Source of the DNA: Streptomyces sp. NBC_01481
GTDB taxonomy: Bacteria > Actinomycetota > Actinomycetes > Streptomycetales > Streptomycetaceae
Reading direction: 5' to 3'
Assembly (NCBI RefSeq): GCF_026339995.1
Contig: NZ_JAPEPT010000002.1
Coordinates: 793,001 to 857,000 of the forward strand
DNA: 64,000 bases
Shown in pieces: positions 9,901 through 18,041 of this stretch. The notes beneath the pieces are model-generated. The model worked only from the letters and a program-made list of their open reading frames with translations, did no database searches and was not told the DNA's origin. The position numbers and the translations under genes are program-made. Every line of letters begins with the position of its first letter. The stretch's first letter is position 1.

Positions 9901-10510
9901 GGGGGCGTACACGCTCGGCGGTGTGGAGGCGGCCGCGCTCGACGGGGACGCGGTCCGGCGGTTCGTCGGGCTGTGCGCGCAGGACGCCCACCTCTTCGAC
10001 AGCTCCGTACGGGAGAACCTGAGGCTTGCGCGGACGCAGGCGACGGAGGACGAACTCCGGCAGGCGCTGGACAGGGCCCGGCTGCTGGAGTGGGTCGACG
10101 CGCTCCCCGACGGTCTCGACACCCTCGTCGGCGAGCACGGTGCGCAGCTCTCCGGCGGCCAGCGGCAGCGGCTGGCCCTGGCGCGTGCGCTCCTGGCCGA
10201 CTTCCCGGTGCTCGTGCTCGACGAGCCTGCCGAGCATCTCGACCTGGCGACGGCGGACGCGCTGACGGCGGATCTGCTGACGGCGACCGAGGGCCGGACG
10301 ACCCTGCTGATCACGCACCGGCTGCAGGGTCTCGACGCCGTGGACGAGGTCGTCGTCCTGGAGGCGGGACGTACGGTGCAGCGCGGCTCGTACGCGGAAC
10401 TCGCCGCGGCCGATGGCCCCCTGCGCAGGATGCTGGAGCGTGAACGAGCCGCTGACCTGCTCTCCGCCCGGATCGGAGAGGCCGCGCAACCGGCTTTCTT
10501 CACGAAATAG
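6920..10510 (+). CDS. cydCD: Fused CydD-CydC ABC transporter for cytochrome bd assembly
   Basis: This 1196-residue single-chain heterodimer exports reduced thiols (cysteine or glutathione in the model systems) needed to assemble cytochrome bd. Each half has a six-helix membrane domain then an ATPase. Walker A sequences GPSGGGKST (about 370) and GTSGSGKTT (about 973) and signatures LSAGQRQR and LSGGQRQR are present. A Pro/Gly-rich linker (about 550-600) joins the halves. ATG 6920 is given, but GTG 6929 has the better-spaced GGGGGA site. Either start lies in the parS palindrome. The N-terminal halves are swapped relative to separate cydDC operons only by fusion. Confidence 0.95.
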   Translation: MFHVKPIDPRLLRYARATRRFLIAVVLLGLVGAALVVAQAMLIADVVVGAFQKGLSTAGLGTPLILLAAVAIGRAVVSWLTELAAHRASAAVKSELRGRLLERAAELGPGWLSGQRTGSLVALATRGVDALDDYFSRYLPQLGLAVVVPVAVLARIVTEDWVSAAVIVVTLPLIPVFMVLIGWATQARMDRQWRLLSRLSGHFLDVVAGLPTLKVFGRAKAQAESIRSITAEYRRATLRTLRIAFLSSFALELLSTLSVALVAVGIGMRLVHGDLDLYTGLVILILAPEAYLPIRQVGAQYHAAAEGLSAAEEIFQVLEREPRAGGTGETPGSLRLELDRVTVRHAGRSEASLDRASLVVEPGETVALVGPSGGGKSTLLNVLLGFVEPAAGHVRVGGMDLSALDMERWRERIAWVPQRPYLFAGTVAENVRLARPDADEAAVQEALRQAGAHDFVAELPQGVDTPLGEDGAGLSAGQRQRLALARAFLADRPLLLLDEPTAALDGETEAGIVDAVRRLASGRTVLLVVHRPALLAVADRVVEVGGSRGSFVVPGPSASPEGAVDSVVRPSVLGPAAAAPYGVGQLSGRGPAGSDTPGFAPSGTAGLARVRGMAGELRGRFGLALLLGSLALGSAVGLMAVSGWLISRASEQPPVLYLMVAVTATRAFGIGRAVFRYAERLVSHDAVLRMLAELRVAVYRRLERIAPAGLRQTRRGDLLSRLVADVDALQDYWLRWLLPAGVAVVVGAGSVGFTAWLLPEAGAVLAVGLLLAGVAVPLVSGTFARRAERQLAPARGSLATHVVDLLGGSAELTVAGALKGRIERTRATDTRLTRIASRGAAATALGGGLSALACGLTVVCAAFAGVQAVRDGRLDGVSLAVVVLTPLAAFEAVTSLPLAVQYRQRVKRSAERVHEVLDAPLPVHEPELTATPPATAFPLELRGLSARYAGQERDALDGFDLTLTAGRRIAVVGTSGSGKTTLAQVLLRFLDAREGAYTLGGVEAAALDGDAVRRFVGLCAQDAHLFDSSVRENLRLARTQATEDELRQALDRARLLEWVDALPDGLDTLVGEHGAQLSGGQRQRLALARALLADFPVLVLDEPAEHLDLATADALTADLLTATEGRTTLLITHRLQGLDAVDEVVVLEAGRTVQRGSYAELAAADGPLRRMLERERAADLLSARIGEAAQPAFFTK
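6922..6935. promoter_or_regulatory. parS centromere-like site
   Basis: GTTTCACGTGAAAC is the exact 14-bp parS palindrome bound by ParB in bacteria including Streptomyces, where most copies cluster around oriC. Here it covers the first codons of cydCD. Cytosine 6935 is followed by C instead of the consensus A, so the 16-bp form has one mismatch. Confidence 0.88.
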
Positions 10511-10589
10511 GACTAATTGCTGGGCCGGTCGGGCGTACGACACCTCACGGGTACCGGGAATCGTCCCGGCGCCGGGTGACGATCCGGGA

Positions 10590-11633
10590 ATGTGCCTGAG
10601 ACACCGCGACCGGCTGCTGCTCGTCCCGGTGCTGCTGTGCGCGCTCATCGGTACGGCTGTGGCCCCGGCCACGGCGTCCGACGGGCCGAGCGCCAGTGCC
10701 GAGGTGGCGCGGCTGTACGAGGACGCTGCCAAGGCCACCGCGACGTACGAACAGGGCAGGCGCGCGGCCGACGCACAGCGCACCGCCGCGGGCCTGCTGC
10801 AGGAGCGCCTGAACCGGCAGCGGCTCGAATTCGCCGCGATCCACGACGCGGTGGGCGGTGTGGCGCGCGCCCAGTACCGCACCGGCGGCCCGCTCGCGCT
10901 CACCGCCGGGATGCTGCTCGCCAGAAACCCCGATGAGCTGATGCGCGGACAGCGGCTGGCATGGCAGGCGGAGAGGGCCGTGAACCAGCTGATCGGCCGG
11001 GCCCGGGCGGCCGAGCGGCGGCTCTCCGTCGCCGAGGCGCGGGCCAGGTCGGCCTGGCGCGAACTCGACGTACGCAAGGAGAAGCTCGCCGCGATCAAGC
11101 AGGGCATCGAGACAAAGCTGGAGGCCGCGCAGTGGACGCTCCAGGCGGAGGCGGACGAAAGCGTCGCGGCGGGCAAGTGCGCGGGTGCCGTAGATCTCAA
11201 AGAGACCGGGGGCGCGCCGCCGCCGGGCACCGAGTGGGTGACGCCGGTGGAGCACTACGAGCTGTCGGCCGGATTCGACAGTGCCGGTGAGCACTGGGCA
11301 CACCGGCACACCGGACAGGATTTCGCGGTGGGCATCGGGACCCCGGTGCGCTCGGTCGGGGCGGGGCGCGTGCTCTCGGTCTCCTGCGGCGGCGCCTTCG
11401 GGATCCAGATGGTGGTGCAGCACCCGGGCGGCTACTACACGCAGTACGCGCATCTGGCGGCGGTCACCGTCGATCAGGGCGAGCAGGTGCGGACCGGGCA
11501 GTGGATCGGGCAGACGGGCACGACGGGGAACTCGACGGGGCCGCACCTGCATTTCGAGGTGCGGCTCACGCCATATCTGGGGTCCGGGGTGGATCCGGCG
11601 GTCTGGCTGCGCGAGCACGGGGTCCCGCTCTAG
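10590..11633 (+). CDS. Secreted M23 (LytM-type) peptidase with coiled coil
   Basis: The 347-residue protein has a signal peptide (about 1-29, ending TAVAPATA), a long Ala/Arg/Glu-rich coiled coil (about 35-175), and a LytM domain from about 215. Zinc ligands are seen in HTGQDFAVG and HLHFEV. It should be exported and either cleave peptidoglycan peptides or act as an EnvC-like activator. ATG 10590 is chosen because it begins the signal peptide. Its stop shares a CTAG with the stop of the convergent HAD gene. Confidence 0.88.
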   Translation: MCLRHRDRLLLVPVLLCALIGTAVAPATASDGPSASAEVARLYEDAAKATATYEQGRRAADAQRTAAGLLQERLNRQRLEFAAIHDAVGGVARAQYRTGGPLALTAGMLLARNPDELMRGQRLAWQAERAVNQLIGRARAAERRLSVAEARARSAWRELDVRKEKLAAIKQGIETKLEAAQWTLQAEADESVAAGKCAGAVDLKETGGAPPPGTEWVTPVEHYELSAGFDSAGEHWAHRHTGQDFAVGIGTPVRSVGAGRVLSVSCGGAFGIQMVVQHPGGYYTQYAHLAAVTVDQGEQVRTGQWIGQTGTTGNSTGPHLHFEVRLTPYLGSGVDPAVWLREHGVPL

Positions 11634-12544
11634 TGGCTGTCGTTGCCCTCGCTGTGCTCATTGCCTTCGTAGCCCTTGCCGTGCTTGTCGTGCTCCAGGC
11701 GGCGGGCGAGTATCTGCTCGATGACGACCGCGACGCCGTCCTCGTTGTTGGCGACGGTCCGCCCGGACGCCGCGGCTATCACGTCCGGATGAGCGTTGCC
11801 CATCGCGTACGAGGTTCCCGCCCAGGTCAGCATCTCCACGTCGTTGGGCATGTCACCGAAGGCGACGACCTCGTCGGCGGAGATCCCGCGCTCGGCGCAG
11901 CAGAGTGCCAGCGTGCTTGCCTTGCTCACACCCAGGCCGCTGATCTCCAGCAGCGCGGTCTGGCTGGAGCGGGTGAAGGACGCGAGCTCGCCGGCCGCAG
12001 TACGGGCCAGTGCGAGGAAACCGTCGGGCGTCAGCTCGGGGTGATGGGCGAGCAGCTTGATCACCGGGGCTGCGGAGCCGGGCCCCTCGTCGCGGAGCAG
12101 CTTCTCGGCGACCGCCACGGTGGCGCCCGGGTCGACATGGAACGGCGGATAGTCCGGCTCGTAGTGGATGCCGGTGGTCGTCTCGACCGCGAAAGATGTC
12201 CCGGGAGCGGCATCGCGCAGCGTGCGTACGACATCGAGGGCCGTATCCCGCTCCAGGGGGCGGACCTCGATCACCTTCCCGCCGGCGTGCAGATCCACGA
12301 CCGCGGCGCCGTTCGCGCAGATCGCCAGACCGTGGCCGTGGACGTGGTCGCTGACGACGTCCATCCAGCGGGCAGGGCGGCCGGTGACGAAGAAGACCTC
12401 TATCCCGGCCTCCTCGGCGGAGGCGAGTGCGGCGATGGTGCGGTCCGAGACGGACTTGTCGTCACGAAGCAGAGTGCCGTCGAGATCGGTGGCGATCAGC
12501 CGGGGGGCAGCGGGCAGGGCGCGGGGATCGGTAGCTGAGGTCAC
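11630..12544 (-). CDS. HAD-superfamily (Cof-type) phosphatase
   Basis: A 304-residue cytoplasmic phosphatase. Motif [11 protein letters not shown], motif II FFVTGRP, and motif IV FGDMPND fit the Cof subfamily of sugar- and nucleotide-phosphate phosphatases, with a C2b cap between. The GTG at 12544 has GGAGA upstream. The C-terminus is His/Lys/Glu-rich (HDKHGKGYEGNEHSEGNDSH), unusual for the family and perhaps a metal-binding tail. It is divergent from the next gene with a 93-bp gap. Confidence 0.88.
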   Translation of the reverse strand: MTSATDPRALPAAPRLIATDLDGTLLRDDKSVSDRTIAALASAEEAGIEVFFVTGRPARWMDVVSDHVHGHGLAICANGAAVVDLHAGGKVIEVRPLERDTALDVVRTLRDAAPGTSFAVETTTGIHYEPDYPPFHVDPGATVAVAEKLLRDEGPGSAAPVIKLLAHHPELTPDGFLALARTAAGELASFTRSSQTALLEISGLGVSKASTLALCCAERGISADEVVAFGDMPNDVEMLTWAGTSYAMGNAHPDVIAAASGRTVANNEDGVAVVIEQILARRLEHDKHGKGYEGNEHSEGNDSH

Positions 12545-12625
12545 AGATCCATTCTCCCGTACGCCGGCGCACGGGTGTGCGGGCGGGCGCACATGTGAGA
12601 GTGCACGGGCCGCTTCTGAGCCACG

Positions 12626-12637
12626 TAACCTCGAAGC
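12626..12637 (+). promoter_or_regulatory. Probable -10 element of a leaderless promoter
   Basis: TAACCT (12626-12631) is followed by six bases and then the ATG of the oxidoreductase at 12638. No ribosome site is present. This geometry places the transcription start at the start codon. Confidence 0.45.
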
Positions 12638-13537
12638 ATGCGTTTGAGTACCGTGATCCTTCCTGTCCGTCCCTGGCACCAGGGTGGCCGCGACGAGTGG
12701 ACCCGAGCCGAGCAGCTCGGTTTCAACACCGCGTACACCTACGACCACCTTTCGTGGCGTACCTTCCGCGACGGCCCGTGGTACGGCGCGGTCCCGACGC
12801 TGACCGCGGCGGCCGCCGCCACCGAGCGGCTGCGACTGGGCACCCTGGTCACCTCGCCGAACTTCCGGCATCCGGTCCCCCTCGCCAAGGAGCTGATCTC
12901 ACTCGACGACATCTCCGGCGGCCGGATCACGCTCGGCATCGGCGCGGGCGGCACGGGCTTCGACGCGACGGTGCTGGGCCAGGAGGCCTGGACGCCTCGC
13001 GAACGGGCGGACCGCTTCGGTGAGTTCGTCCCCCTCCTCGACCGGCTGCTGACCGAGGACTCCGTGACGTACGAGGGGACCTTCTACTCGGCGGTGGAGG
13101 CCCGCAACATCCGCGGGTGTGTACAGCGGCCGCGGCTGCCCTTCGCGGTCGCCGCCACCGGGCCGCGCGGGCTGAAGCTTGCGGCGAAGCACGGGCAGGC
13201 ATGGGTGACCACGGGTGACCCGAAGCTGTTCGAGACGGGCACGCCCGAGCAGTCCGTCGAGGCGATCCGCGGGCAGGTCGAGAAGCTCGGCAAGGCGTGC
13301 GCCGACATCGGGCGGGACGTGGCCGAGCTGGACAAGATCATGCTCACCGGCTTCACACCGGAACCGGGCAAGGTGCTGGAGTCCCTCGACGCCTTTGTGG
13401 ACTTCGCGGGCAAGCACTTCGAGCTCGGCTTCACGGAGATCGTGATCCACGCACCGATCCCGGACTCGGACTTCGCCGCCGACCAGGCGGTCTTCGAGCA
13501 GATCGCGACCGAGGGCCTCGCCCAGCTGCGCCGCTGA
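12638..13537 (+). CDS. LLM-class flavin/F420-dependent oxidoreductase
   Basis: 299-residue bacterial luciferase-like TIM barrel. The N-terminus LSTVILPVRPWHQGG, the segment TLVTSPNFRHPVPLAKELISLDDISGGR and GIGAGGTGFD are characteristic of LLM oxidoreductases. It would use FMN or F420 as hydride carrier; the substrate is unknown. The likely promoter is leaderless. It is convergent with the kptA remnant across a strong hairpin. Confidence 0.88.
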   Translation: MRLSTVILPVRPWHQGGRDEWTRAEQLGFNTAYTYDHLSWRTFRDGPWYGAVPTLTAAAAATERLRLGTLVTSPNFRHPVPLAKELISLDDISGGRITLGIGAGGTGFDATVLGQEAWTPRERADRFGEFVPLLDRLLTEDSVTYEGTFYSAVEARNIRGCVQRPRLPFAVAATGPRGLKLAAKHGQAWVTTGDPKLFETGTPEQSVEAIRGQVEKLGKACADIGRDVAELDKIMLTGFTPEPGKVLESLDAFVDFAGKHFELGFTEIVIHAPIPDSDFAADQAVFEQIATEGLAQLRR

Positions 13538-13555
13538 GTGCGCCGCTTCCCCGCC

Positions 13556-13591
13556 GCGCTTCCCCGTCCCGCTTATGCGCCGGGGAAGCGC
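13556..13591. terminator. Bidirectional hairpin between LLM oxidoreductase and kptA remnant
   Basis: GCGCTTCCCCG (13556-13566) pairs with CGGGGAAGCGC (13581-13591): an 11-bp perfect stem with a 14-nt loop. It overlaps the end of the kptA reading frame. Confidence 0.6.
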
Positions 13592-14168
13592 AGAAATTCC
13601 GGCGGTACGGCGTCGGCCAGCCAGACGCCGTTGGCGCTGACGCGGAAGAGGTGGCCCGCCCGGTGCATCGCTCCGGCGTCCACGGACAGGACGACGGGTC
13701 GGCCTCGGCGGGCGCCCACGCGGGTCGCGGTCTCGCGGTCGGGCGAGAGATGGACGTGGTGGCGCTTCATGGGGCGCAGGCCTTCGGCGCGGATCGCGTC
13801 CAGGCTGCGGGCGACGGTGCCGTGGTAGAGATACGCGGGCGGCTCGGCGGTGGGAAGGTCCAGGTCGACCTCAGGGCATGGCGTGGCCACTGGCCGGCAG
13901 CGGATGCACGCTTGCTCGTCGATCGCCGAAGCGCCCCAATCGGTGCGGCGTGCGACGACGCGTCGAGCTCGGCGCGGGTGAACCGGAAGCCGTGCGCCGC
14001 CGCGGCGCGCATCAGCTCCTCGACCGCCACCCAGCCGTTCTCGTCGAGGGTGATGCCGATCCGTTCCGGCTGGTGCCGCAGATGCTTCGAGAGATACTTC
14101 GACACCTTGACGGTGCGTCTTTCGTCGGTCGCGCCGGTCGTGTCTGACTCGTCGGGTCTTTCGTTCAT
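13573..14168 (-). pseudogene. kptA: RNA 2'-phosphotransferase (KptA/Tpt1), frame broken in the middle
   Basis: The N-terminal half (ATG 14168) reads [17 protein letters not shown] to TRAELD. The C-terminal half reads [31 protein letters not shown] to RFPGA in another frame. Both are normal KptA sequence. Between about 13870 and 13970, family motifs occur piecemeal in alternating frames: RF, AIDE, IR and GHA, interrupted by single-base gains or losses. The conserved RANQGH motif is lost. A functional enzyme would transfer an RNA 2'-phosphate to NAD+. Either the gene is a recent pseudogene or this patch is a sequence error. Confidence 0.8.
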
Positions 14169-14227
14169 CCCGTCAGCGTGCCTCGCGTCGCGTCCCGGTG
14201 CCACCGAAAAAAATCGCTCTACAGGTT

Positions 14228-14281
14228 TGATCCACAGCCAACTGTAGTTATCCACAAGGGAATTGACGCTTCTGTGGACAA
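14228..14281. promoter_or_regulatory. DnaA-box cluster (two perfect boxes, one variant)
   Basis: TTATCCACA at 14248-14256, TTGTCCACA on the minus strand at 14273-14281, and a variant TGATCCACA at 14228-14236. They lie in the 125-bp gap between the kptA remnant and the MerR gene. TTGTCCACA and TTATCCACA are the boxes preferred by Streptomyces and E. coli DnaA respectively. Confidence 0.6.
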
Positions 14282-14293
14282 CGGCGCCCCGTT

Positions 14294-15247
14294 TCAAGCT
14301 CTTTGATCAAATTGCTGGGAATTATTGGCTTTTGAGGCAAGAGCGTCCAATGTCCGGGCCTGCACCTCCCGTTCGGTCGCTGCCGCGATGAACGCCGCCG
14401 CGTGCACCTGCCCAACCAGGCCGTGCACCGCCCGCATTGTCTCCGGCGGCAGGGACACCGAACGCGGCTCACTGTCCGCCGGCGGTGGTCCCTCCGCACC
14501 CAGATGGTGCTGAAGATGACGGGTGGCGAACGTCCGCATGGCCCGGGCCAGTTCGGCGTCCACCGTCTGCTGCGCGAGCGGCCGCAGCCGCCGCACCATC
14601 GACGCCGCTTCGGCCGCATCGGCCTCGGTCGGCGGACGATGGCCGAGATAACGGGCGAAGACATGCTCGGTGGTGAACTCCAGGAAACGGGAGGCGATGT
14701 GCTCGACCTGTCCGCGAAGTTCCCGCAGATGACCGGAGATCGCGGGCAGTGGTACGCCAGCCGCGTGCAACTCCGCTGCCACCGCCAGCTCTTGGGGGCT
14801 TGGTACGAGGAATTCGTCGTCCCGTCCCGGGATCCGCTCCAGCACCCCGAGCTCCACCGCTTCCGCGACGGCCTCCTCGTCCGGCCTTCCGCCGAATTTC
14901 TCGTCCAGCTCGGTACGGGTGATCCTGGCCGCCTCCTCGTCGGTCCACGGACCCTGCACCTCAGCGACCAGACCCAGCACCCCTCCGAGCCCCCGCCCGG
15001 CGTCCCAGGCCTCGAGCAGTTCCTTGATCGAAGCCAGCGTGTAGCCGCGGTCGAGCAGATCGGCGATCTGCCGCAGCCGAGCGAGGTGCGACGAGCCGTA
15101 CACATTGGCACGGCCGCGGCGCTCCGGCTTCGGCAGCAGTCCGCGGTCCTGGTAGGCGCGGATCGTACGGACGGTGGCGCCGCTGTGGTGCGACAGATCC
15201 TCGATCCGGTACTCGGCCACTGACTGGGCCACTGGCTGCTCGGACAA
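14294..15247 (-). CDS. MerR-family transcriptional regulator
   Basis: The roughly 317-residue protein starts with a MerR winged helix: YRIEDLSHHSGATVRTIRAY, then DRGLLPKPERRGRANVYGSS and LASIKELLEAW. The long C-terminal region (about 90-317) is helical and larger than metal-sensing MerR proteins, suggesting a small-molecule or lipid effector domain. The start is uncertain: TTG 15247 follows an AAGGGGGC site; GTG codons slightly downstream are possible. It is upstream of no gene on its strand except the kptA remnant, but follows the hydrolase operon after 92 bases and may regulate it. Confidence 0.85.
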   Translation of the reverse strand: MSEQPVAQSVAEYRIEDLSHHSGATVRTIRAYQDRGLLPKPERRGRANVYGSSHLARLRQIADLLDRGYTLASIKELLEAWDAGRGLGGVLGLVAEVQGPWTDEEAARITRTELDEKFGGRPDEEAVAEAVELGVLERIPGRDDEFLVPSPQELAVAAELHAAGVPLPAISGHLRELRGQVEHIASRFLEFTTEHVFARYLGHRPPTEADAAEAASMVRRLRPLAQQTVDAELARAMRTFATRHLQHHLGAEGPPPADSEPRSVSLPPETMRAVHGLVGQVHAAAFIAAATEREVQARTLDALASKANNSQQFDQRA

Positions 15248-15339
15248 GCCCGCCCCCTTGAGGACAGATCGAAATGACAGATCGGATGACAGGTCGAGGA
15301 GAGCCGATGAGCGGCTGATGAGCGGTCGAAGCGCGCCGT

Positions 15340-16257
15340 CTATGACATGGCGGCCCGCCCCACCGCCCCCGCCGCCGCGCGGGCCGCGGGCGAGGTCGCG
15401 AGATATTCGACGGCCTTGCGCAGTGAGCCCTCCTGCGAGGGATGGTACGACCGCCGGAAGTAGCGGGGTATGGCCGCGCCCAACTCCCGCCAGGTGGGCA
15501 GCAGCCCCTTGTCCACCGCGCGGTTGTGCTCGCGCAGGGAGTAGCGCATCCGCCCGGCGAGCTGGGGATCGTGCCGGATCAGATAGGCCGTGCCCCATGC
15601 CCACAGCCAGAGCAGCATGGGCGCGGTGACGGCCATGCCCTCGATACGGCGGGCATAGCGCGGCAGCCCCTCGCCCCCGCAGTGCTGGTACATGTCGAAG
15701 GCGACGGCCCGGTGCTCGACCTCCTCCGCGCCGTGCCAGCGCAGCAGATCCAGCATGATCGTGTCGGCGTCCGCCCGGTCCAGCCCCTCGGCGTGCAGCA
15801 CCCAGTCGCCGAGGACCGCCGTGAACTGCTCGATCGCGGCGATGATCGCCAGCCGGAAGCGCAGCCACTCCTGGGGCGGTATCGGCGCCCCGAACGGCGG
15901 CTTCTCGCCGAGGAGTTTCTCGAAGAGGAAGTCGACGTGCTTGGTGAAACCTTCGGTGCCGAGCCGCTGGGCGGCGAGGTGGTCCAGTACATACGCGTGC
16001 TGGACGCTGTGTGTGGCCTCCTGGCCCATGAAGCCCTTGACGTCCTTCCTCAGCACCGGATCACGGACCAGTGGCAGGGCCTCCTTGAAGACCTTGACGA
16101 ACCACCGCTCCCCGGCCGGCAGCAGCAGATGCAGCACATTGATGACGTGCGTGGCCGTGGGCTCGTCCGGTATCCAGTGCAGCGGGGTCTCGTCCCAGTC
16201 GAACGAGACCCGGCGCGGCTTGATGGGGTAGTGGCCGACCTGCTCCTCGGCGCTCAC
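15340..16257 (-). CDS. Predicted metal-dependent hydrolase (PF10118-type)
   Basis: 305-residue protein with the pattern of the YbjQ-unrelated PF10118 metal-dependent hydrolase family: FMGQEATHSVQHA around residue 85 and WHGAEEVEHRAVAFDMY around 180. These give a His/Glu-rich helical metal site resembling di-iron carboxylate proteins. GTG 16257 overlaps the upstream stop by four bases (GTGA), so it is translationally coupled to the fusion enzyme. The reaction is unknown; the neighbours suggest a lipophilic substrate. Confidence 0.75.
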   Translation of the reverse strand: MSAEEQVGHYPIKPRRVSFDWDETPLHWIPDEPTATHVINVLHLLLPAGERWFVKVFKEALPLVRDPVLRKDVKGFMGQEATHSVQHAYVLDHLAAQRLGTEGFTKHVDFLFEKLLGEKPPFGAPIPPQEWLRFRLAIIAAIEQFTAVLGDWVLHAEGLDRADADTIMLDLLRWHGAEEVEHRAVAFDMYQHCGGEGLPRYARRIEGMAVTAPMLLWLWAWGTAYLIRHDPQLAGRMRYSLREHNRAVDKGLLPTWRELGAAIPRYFRRSYHPSQEGSLRKAVEYLATSPAARAAAGAVGRAAMS

Positions 16258-18041
16258 AGGGGCGGCTCCAATCGGGCGATCGCCCGCAGTGTTCTGGGCG
16301 TGAAGCGGGACATGAAGTGGGCGCCACGTGCCTCGGGCGTCACCGGCACCACCGCCTGGTTCTTCACGACCGCCCGCAAAATCGCGTCGGCGACCTTCTC
16401 CGGCGGGTAGTTGCGCAGGCCGTACAGCCGGGCGGACTTCTTCTGGCGGCGCTTCTCCTCGGCCTCGTCGACCCCTGCGAAGCGCGCCGTGGACGTGATG
16501 TTGGTGTTGACGAAGCCCGGGCAGATCGCCGAAACCCCGATGCCTTGTCCTGCCAGCTCGGCCCGCAGGCACTCGCTGAGCATCAGCACCGCCGCCTTGG
16601 ACGTGCTGTAGGCGGGCAGCGCCTTCGAGGGCTGATAGGCCGCGGCCGACGCGGTGTTGACGATGTGGCCGCCCTGTCCGCGCTCGGCCATCTGCCTGCC
16701 GAAGAGCCGGCAGCCGTGGATGACACCCCACAGATTGACGTCGAGGACCTTCTTCCAGTCCTCGGGGCTGGTCTGGAGGAAGGAGCCGGAAAGGCCTATC
16801 CCGGCGTTGTTGACCAGGACGTCCACCACGCCGTACTCGCCGGCGACCTTCTCGGCCAGCTTCTCCATCGCCTGCTCGTCGCTCACGTCGACCGTCTCGC
16901 CCCAGGCCTCGGGTGCGCCGATCAGCCGTGACATCTCCGCGGTCCTGGCCGCCCCCTCCGCGTCCCGGTCCACGGCGACGATCCGCGCCCCTGCCTCGGC
17001 AAAGGCGAAGGCCGTGGCCCGCCCGATGCCGCTGGCAGCGCCCGTCACCAGGACGAGCTGGCCCCCGAACCGCTCGGCATACCGTCCACGGGCCGTGCTC
17101 TCCCGCCCTGCCACCCCGGCGGCGCTGTCCTCGTTGGCAGTGACGAACTCGCTGATCCAGGCCGACAGCCGGTCCGGTCGGCTGCGCGGCGCCCAGTGCT
17201 TGGCCGGCAGCGAGCGGCGCGTCAACTGTGGTGCCCACTCGCCGAGTTCGTCGTAGAGCCGCTCGGACAGGAATATGTCACCGGTGGGCGTGATCAGCTG
17301 GACGGGCGCATGCGCGTACGCGTCGGTGCGCGGGCGGCGCAGCCTGGCCCGGACGTTGTCACGGTAGAGCCAGGCGCCGCGTGCCGCGTCCTGCGGCAGC
17401 GAGGGGGTGGGGTAGCCGGCCGACGGCATCCTCTCCAGCCGCTGAAGGATCTTCGGCCACTGCTTGCCGAGAGGCCCGCGCCAGGCGAGCTCCGGAAGCA
17501 CGGGCGTGTGCAGCATGTACACGTACCAGGACTTGGCACCCTGGCCGAGCAGCTGGCCGACCCTGCGGGGTGTGGGCCGGCTCATCCGCTTCTTGATCCA
17601 GTGCCCGAAGTGGTCGAGCGAGGGACCGGACATCGAGGTGAAGGAGGCGATGCGGCCCTCGGTGCGCTTGACCGTCACGAACTCCCACGACTGCACCGAA
17701 CCCCAGTCGTGGCCCACCAGATGCACCGGCTTGTCCGGGCTCACTGCGTCCGCGACCGCCAGAAAGTCGTCCGTCAGCTTCTCCAGCGTGAAGCCGCCTC
17801 GCAGCGGGACCGGCGCGGTCGAGCGGCCGTGCCCCCGGACGTCGTAGAGCACCACATGGAAGCGGTCCGCCAGCCGCCGCGCGACCGCCGACCAGACCTC
17901 CTTGCTGTCCGGATAGCCGTGCACGAGCAGCACGGTCGGCTGCGTCGCGTCGCCCAGCTCGGCGACGCACAGCTCGATTCCGCCGGTACGGACCCAGCGC
18001 TCCCGGGCACCTTCGAGACCCATGCCGGCTCCCTCGCTCAC
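16254..18041 (-). CDS. Alpha/beta-hydrolase (epoxide hydrolase-like)/short-chain dehydrogenase fusion, EphD-like
   Basis: 595 residues with two catalytic domains. The N-terminal alpha/beta hydrolase (about 15-300) has HGYPDSK, nucleophile motif GHDWGS and a late AKHW histidine, matching epoxide hydrolases. The C-terminal SDR (about 322-560) has TGAASGIG for NADP binding, NNAG, and the catalytic YSTSK near 478. The same domain order occurs in Mycobacterium tuberculosis EphD (Rv2214c), linked to fatty-acid metabolism. Its GTG overlaps the stop of the M24-like gene by four bases. A channelled epoxide or ester opening followed by alcohol oxidation is inferred. Confidence 0.9.
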   Translation of the reverse strand: MSEGAGMGLEGARERWVRTGGIELCVAELGDATQPTVLLVHGYPDSKEVWSAVARRLADRFHVVLYDVRGHGRSTAPVPLRGGFTLEKLTDDFLAVADAVSPDKPVHLVGHDWGSVQSWEFVTVKRTEGRIASFTSMSGPSLDHFGHWIKKRMSRPTPRRVGQLLGQGAKSWYVYMLHTPVLPELAWRGPLGKQWPKILQRLERMPSAGYPTPSLPQDAARGAWLYRDNVRARLRRPRTDAYAHAPVQLITPTGDIFLSERLYDELGEWAPQLTRRSLPAKHWAPRSRPDRLSAWISEFVTANEDSAAGVAGRESTARGRYAERFGGQLVLVTGAASGIGRATAFAFAEAGARIVAVDRDAEGAARTAEMSRLIGAPEAWGETVDVSDEQAMEKLAEKVAGEYGVVDVLVNNAGIGLSGSFLQTSPEDWKKVLDVNLWGVIHGCRLFGRQMAERGQGGHIVNTASAAAYQPSKALPAYSTSKAAVLMLSECLRAELAGQGIGVSAICPGFVNTNITSTARFAGVDEAEEKRRQKKSARLYGLRNYPPEKVADAILRAVVKNQAVVPVTPEARGAHFMSRFTPRTLRAIARLEPPL

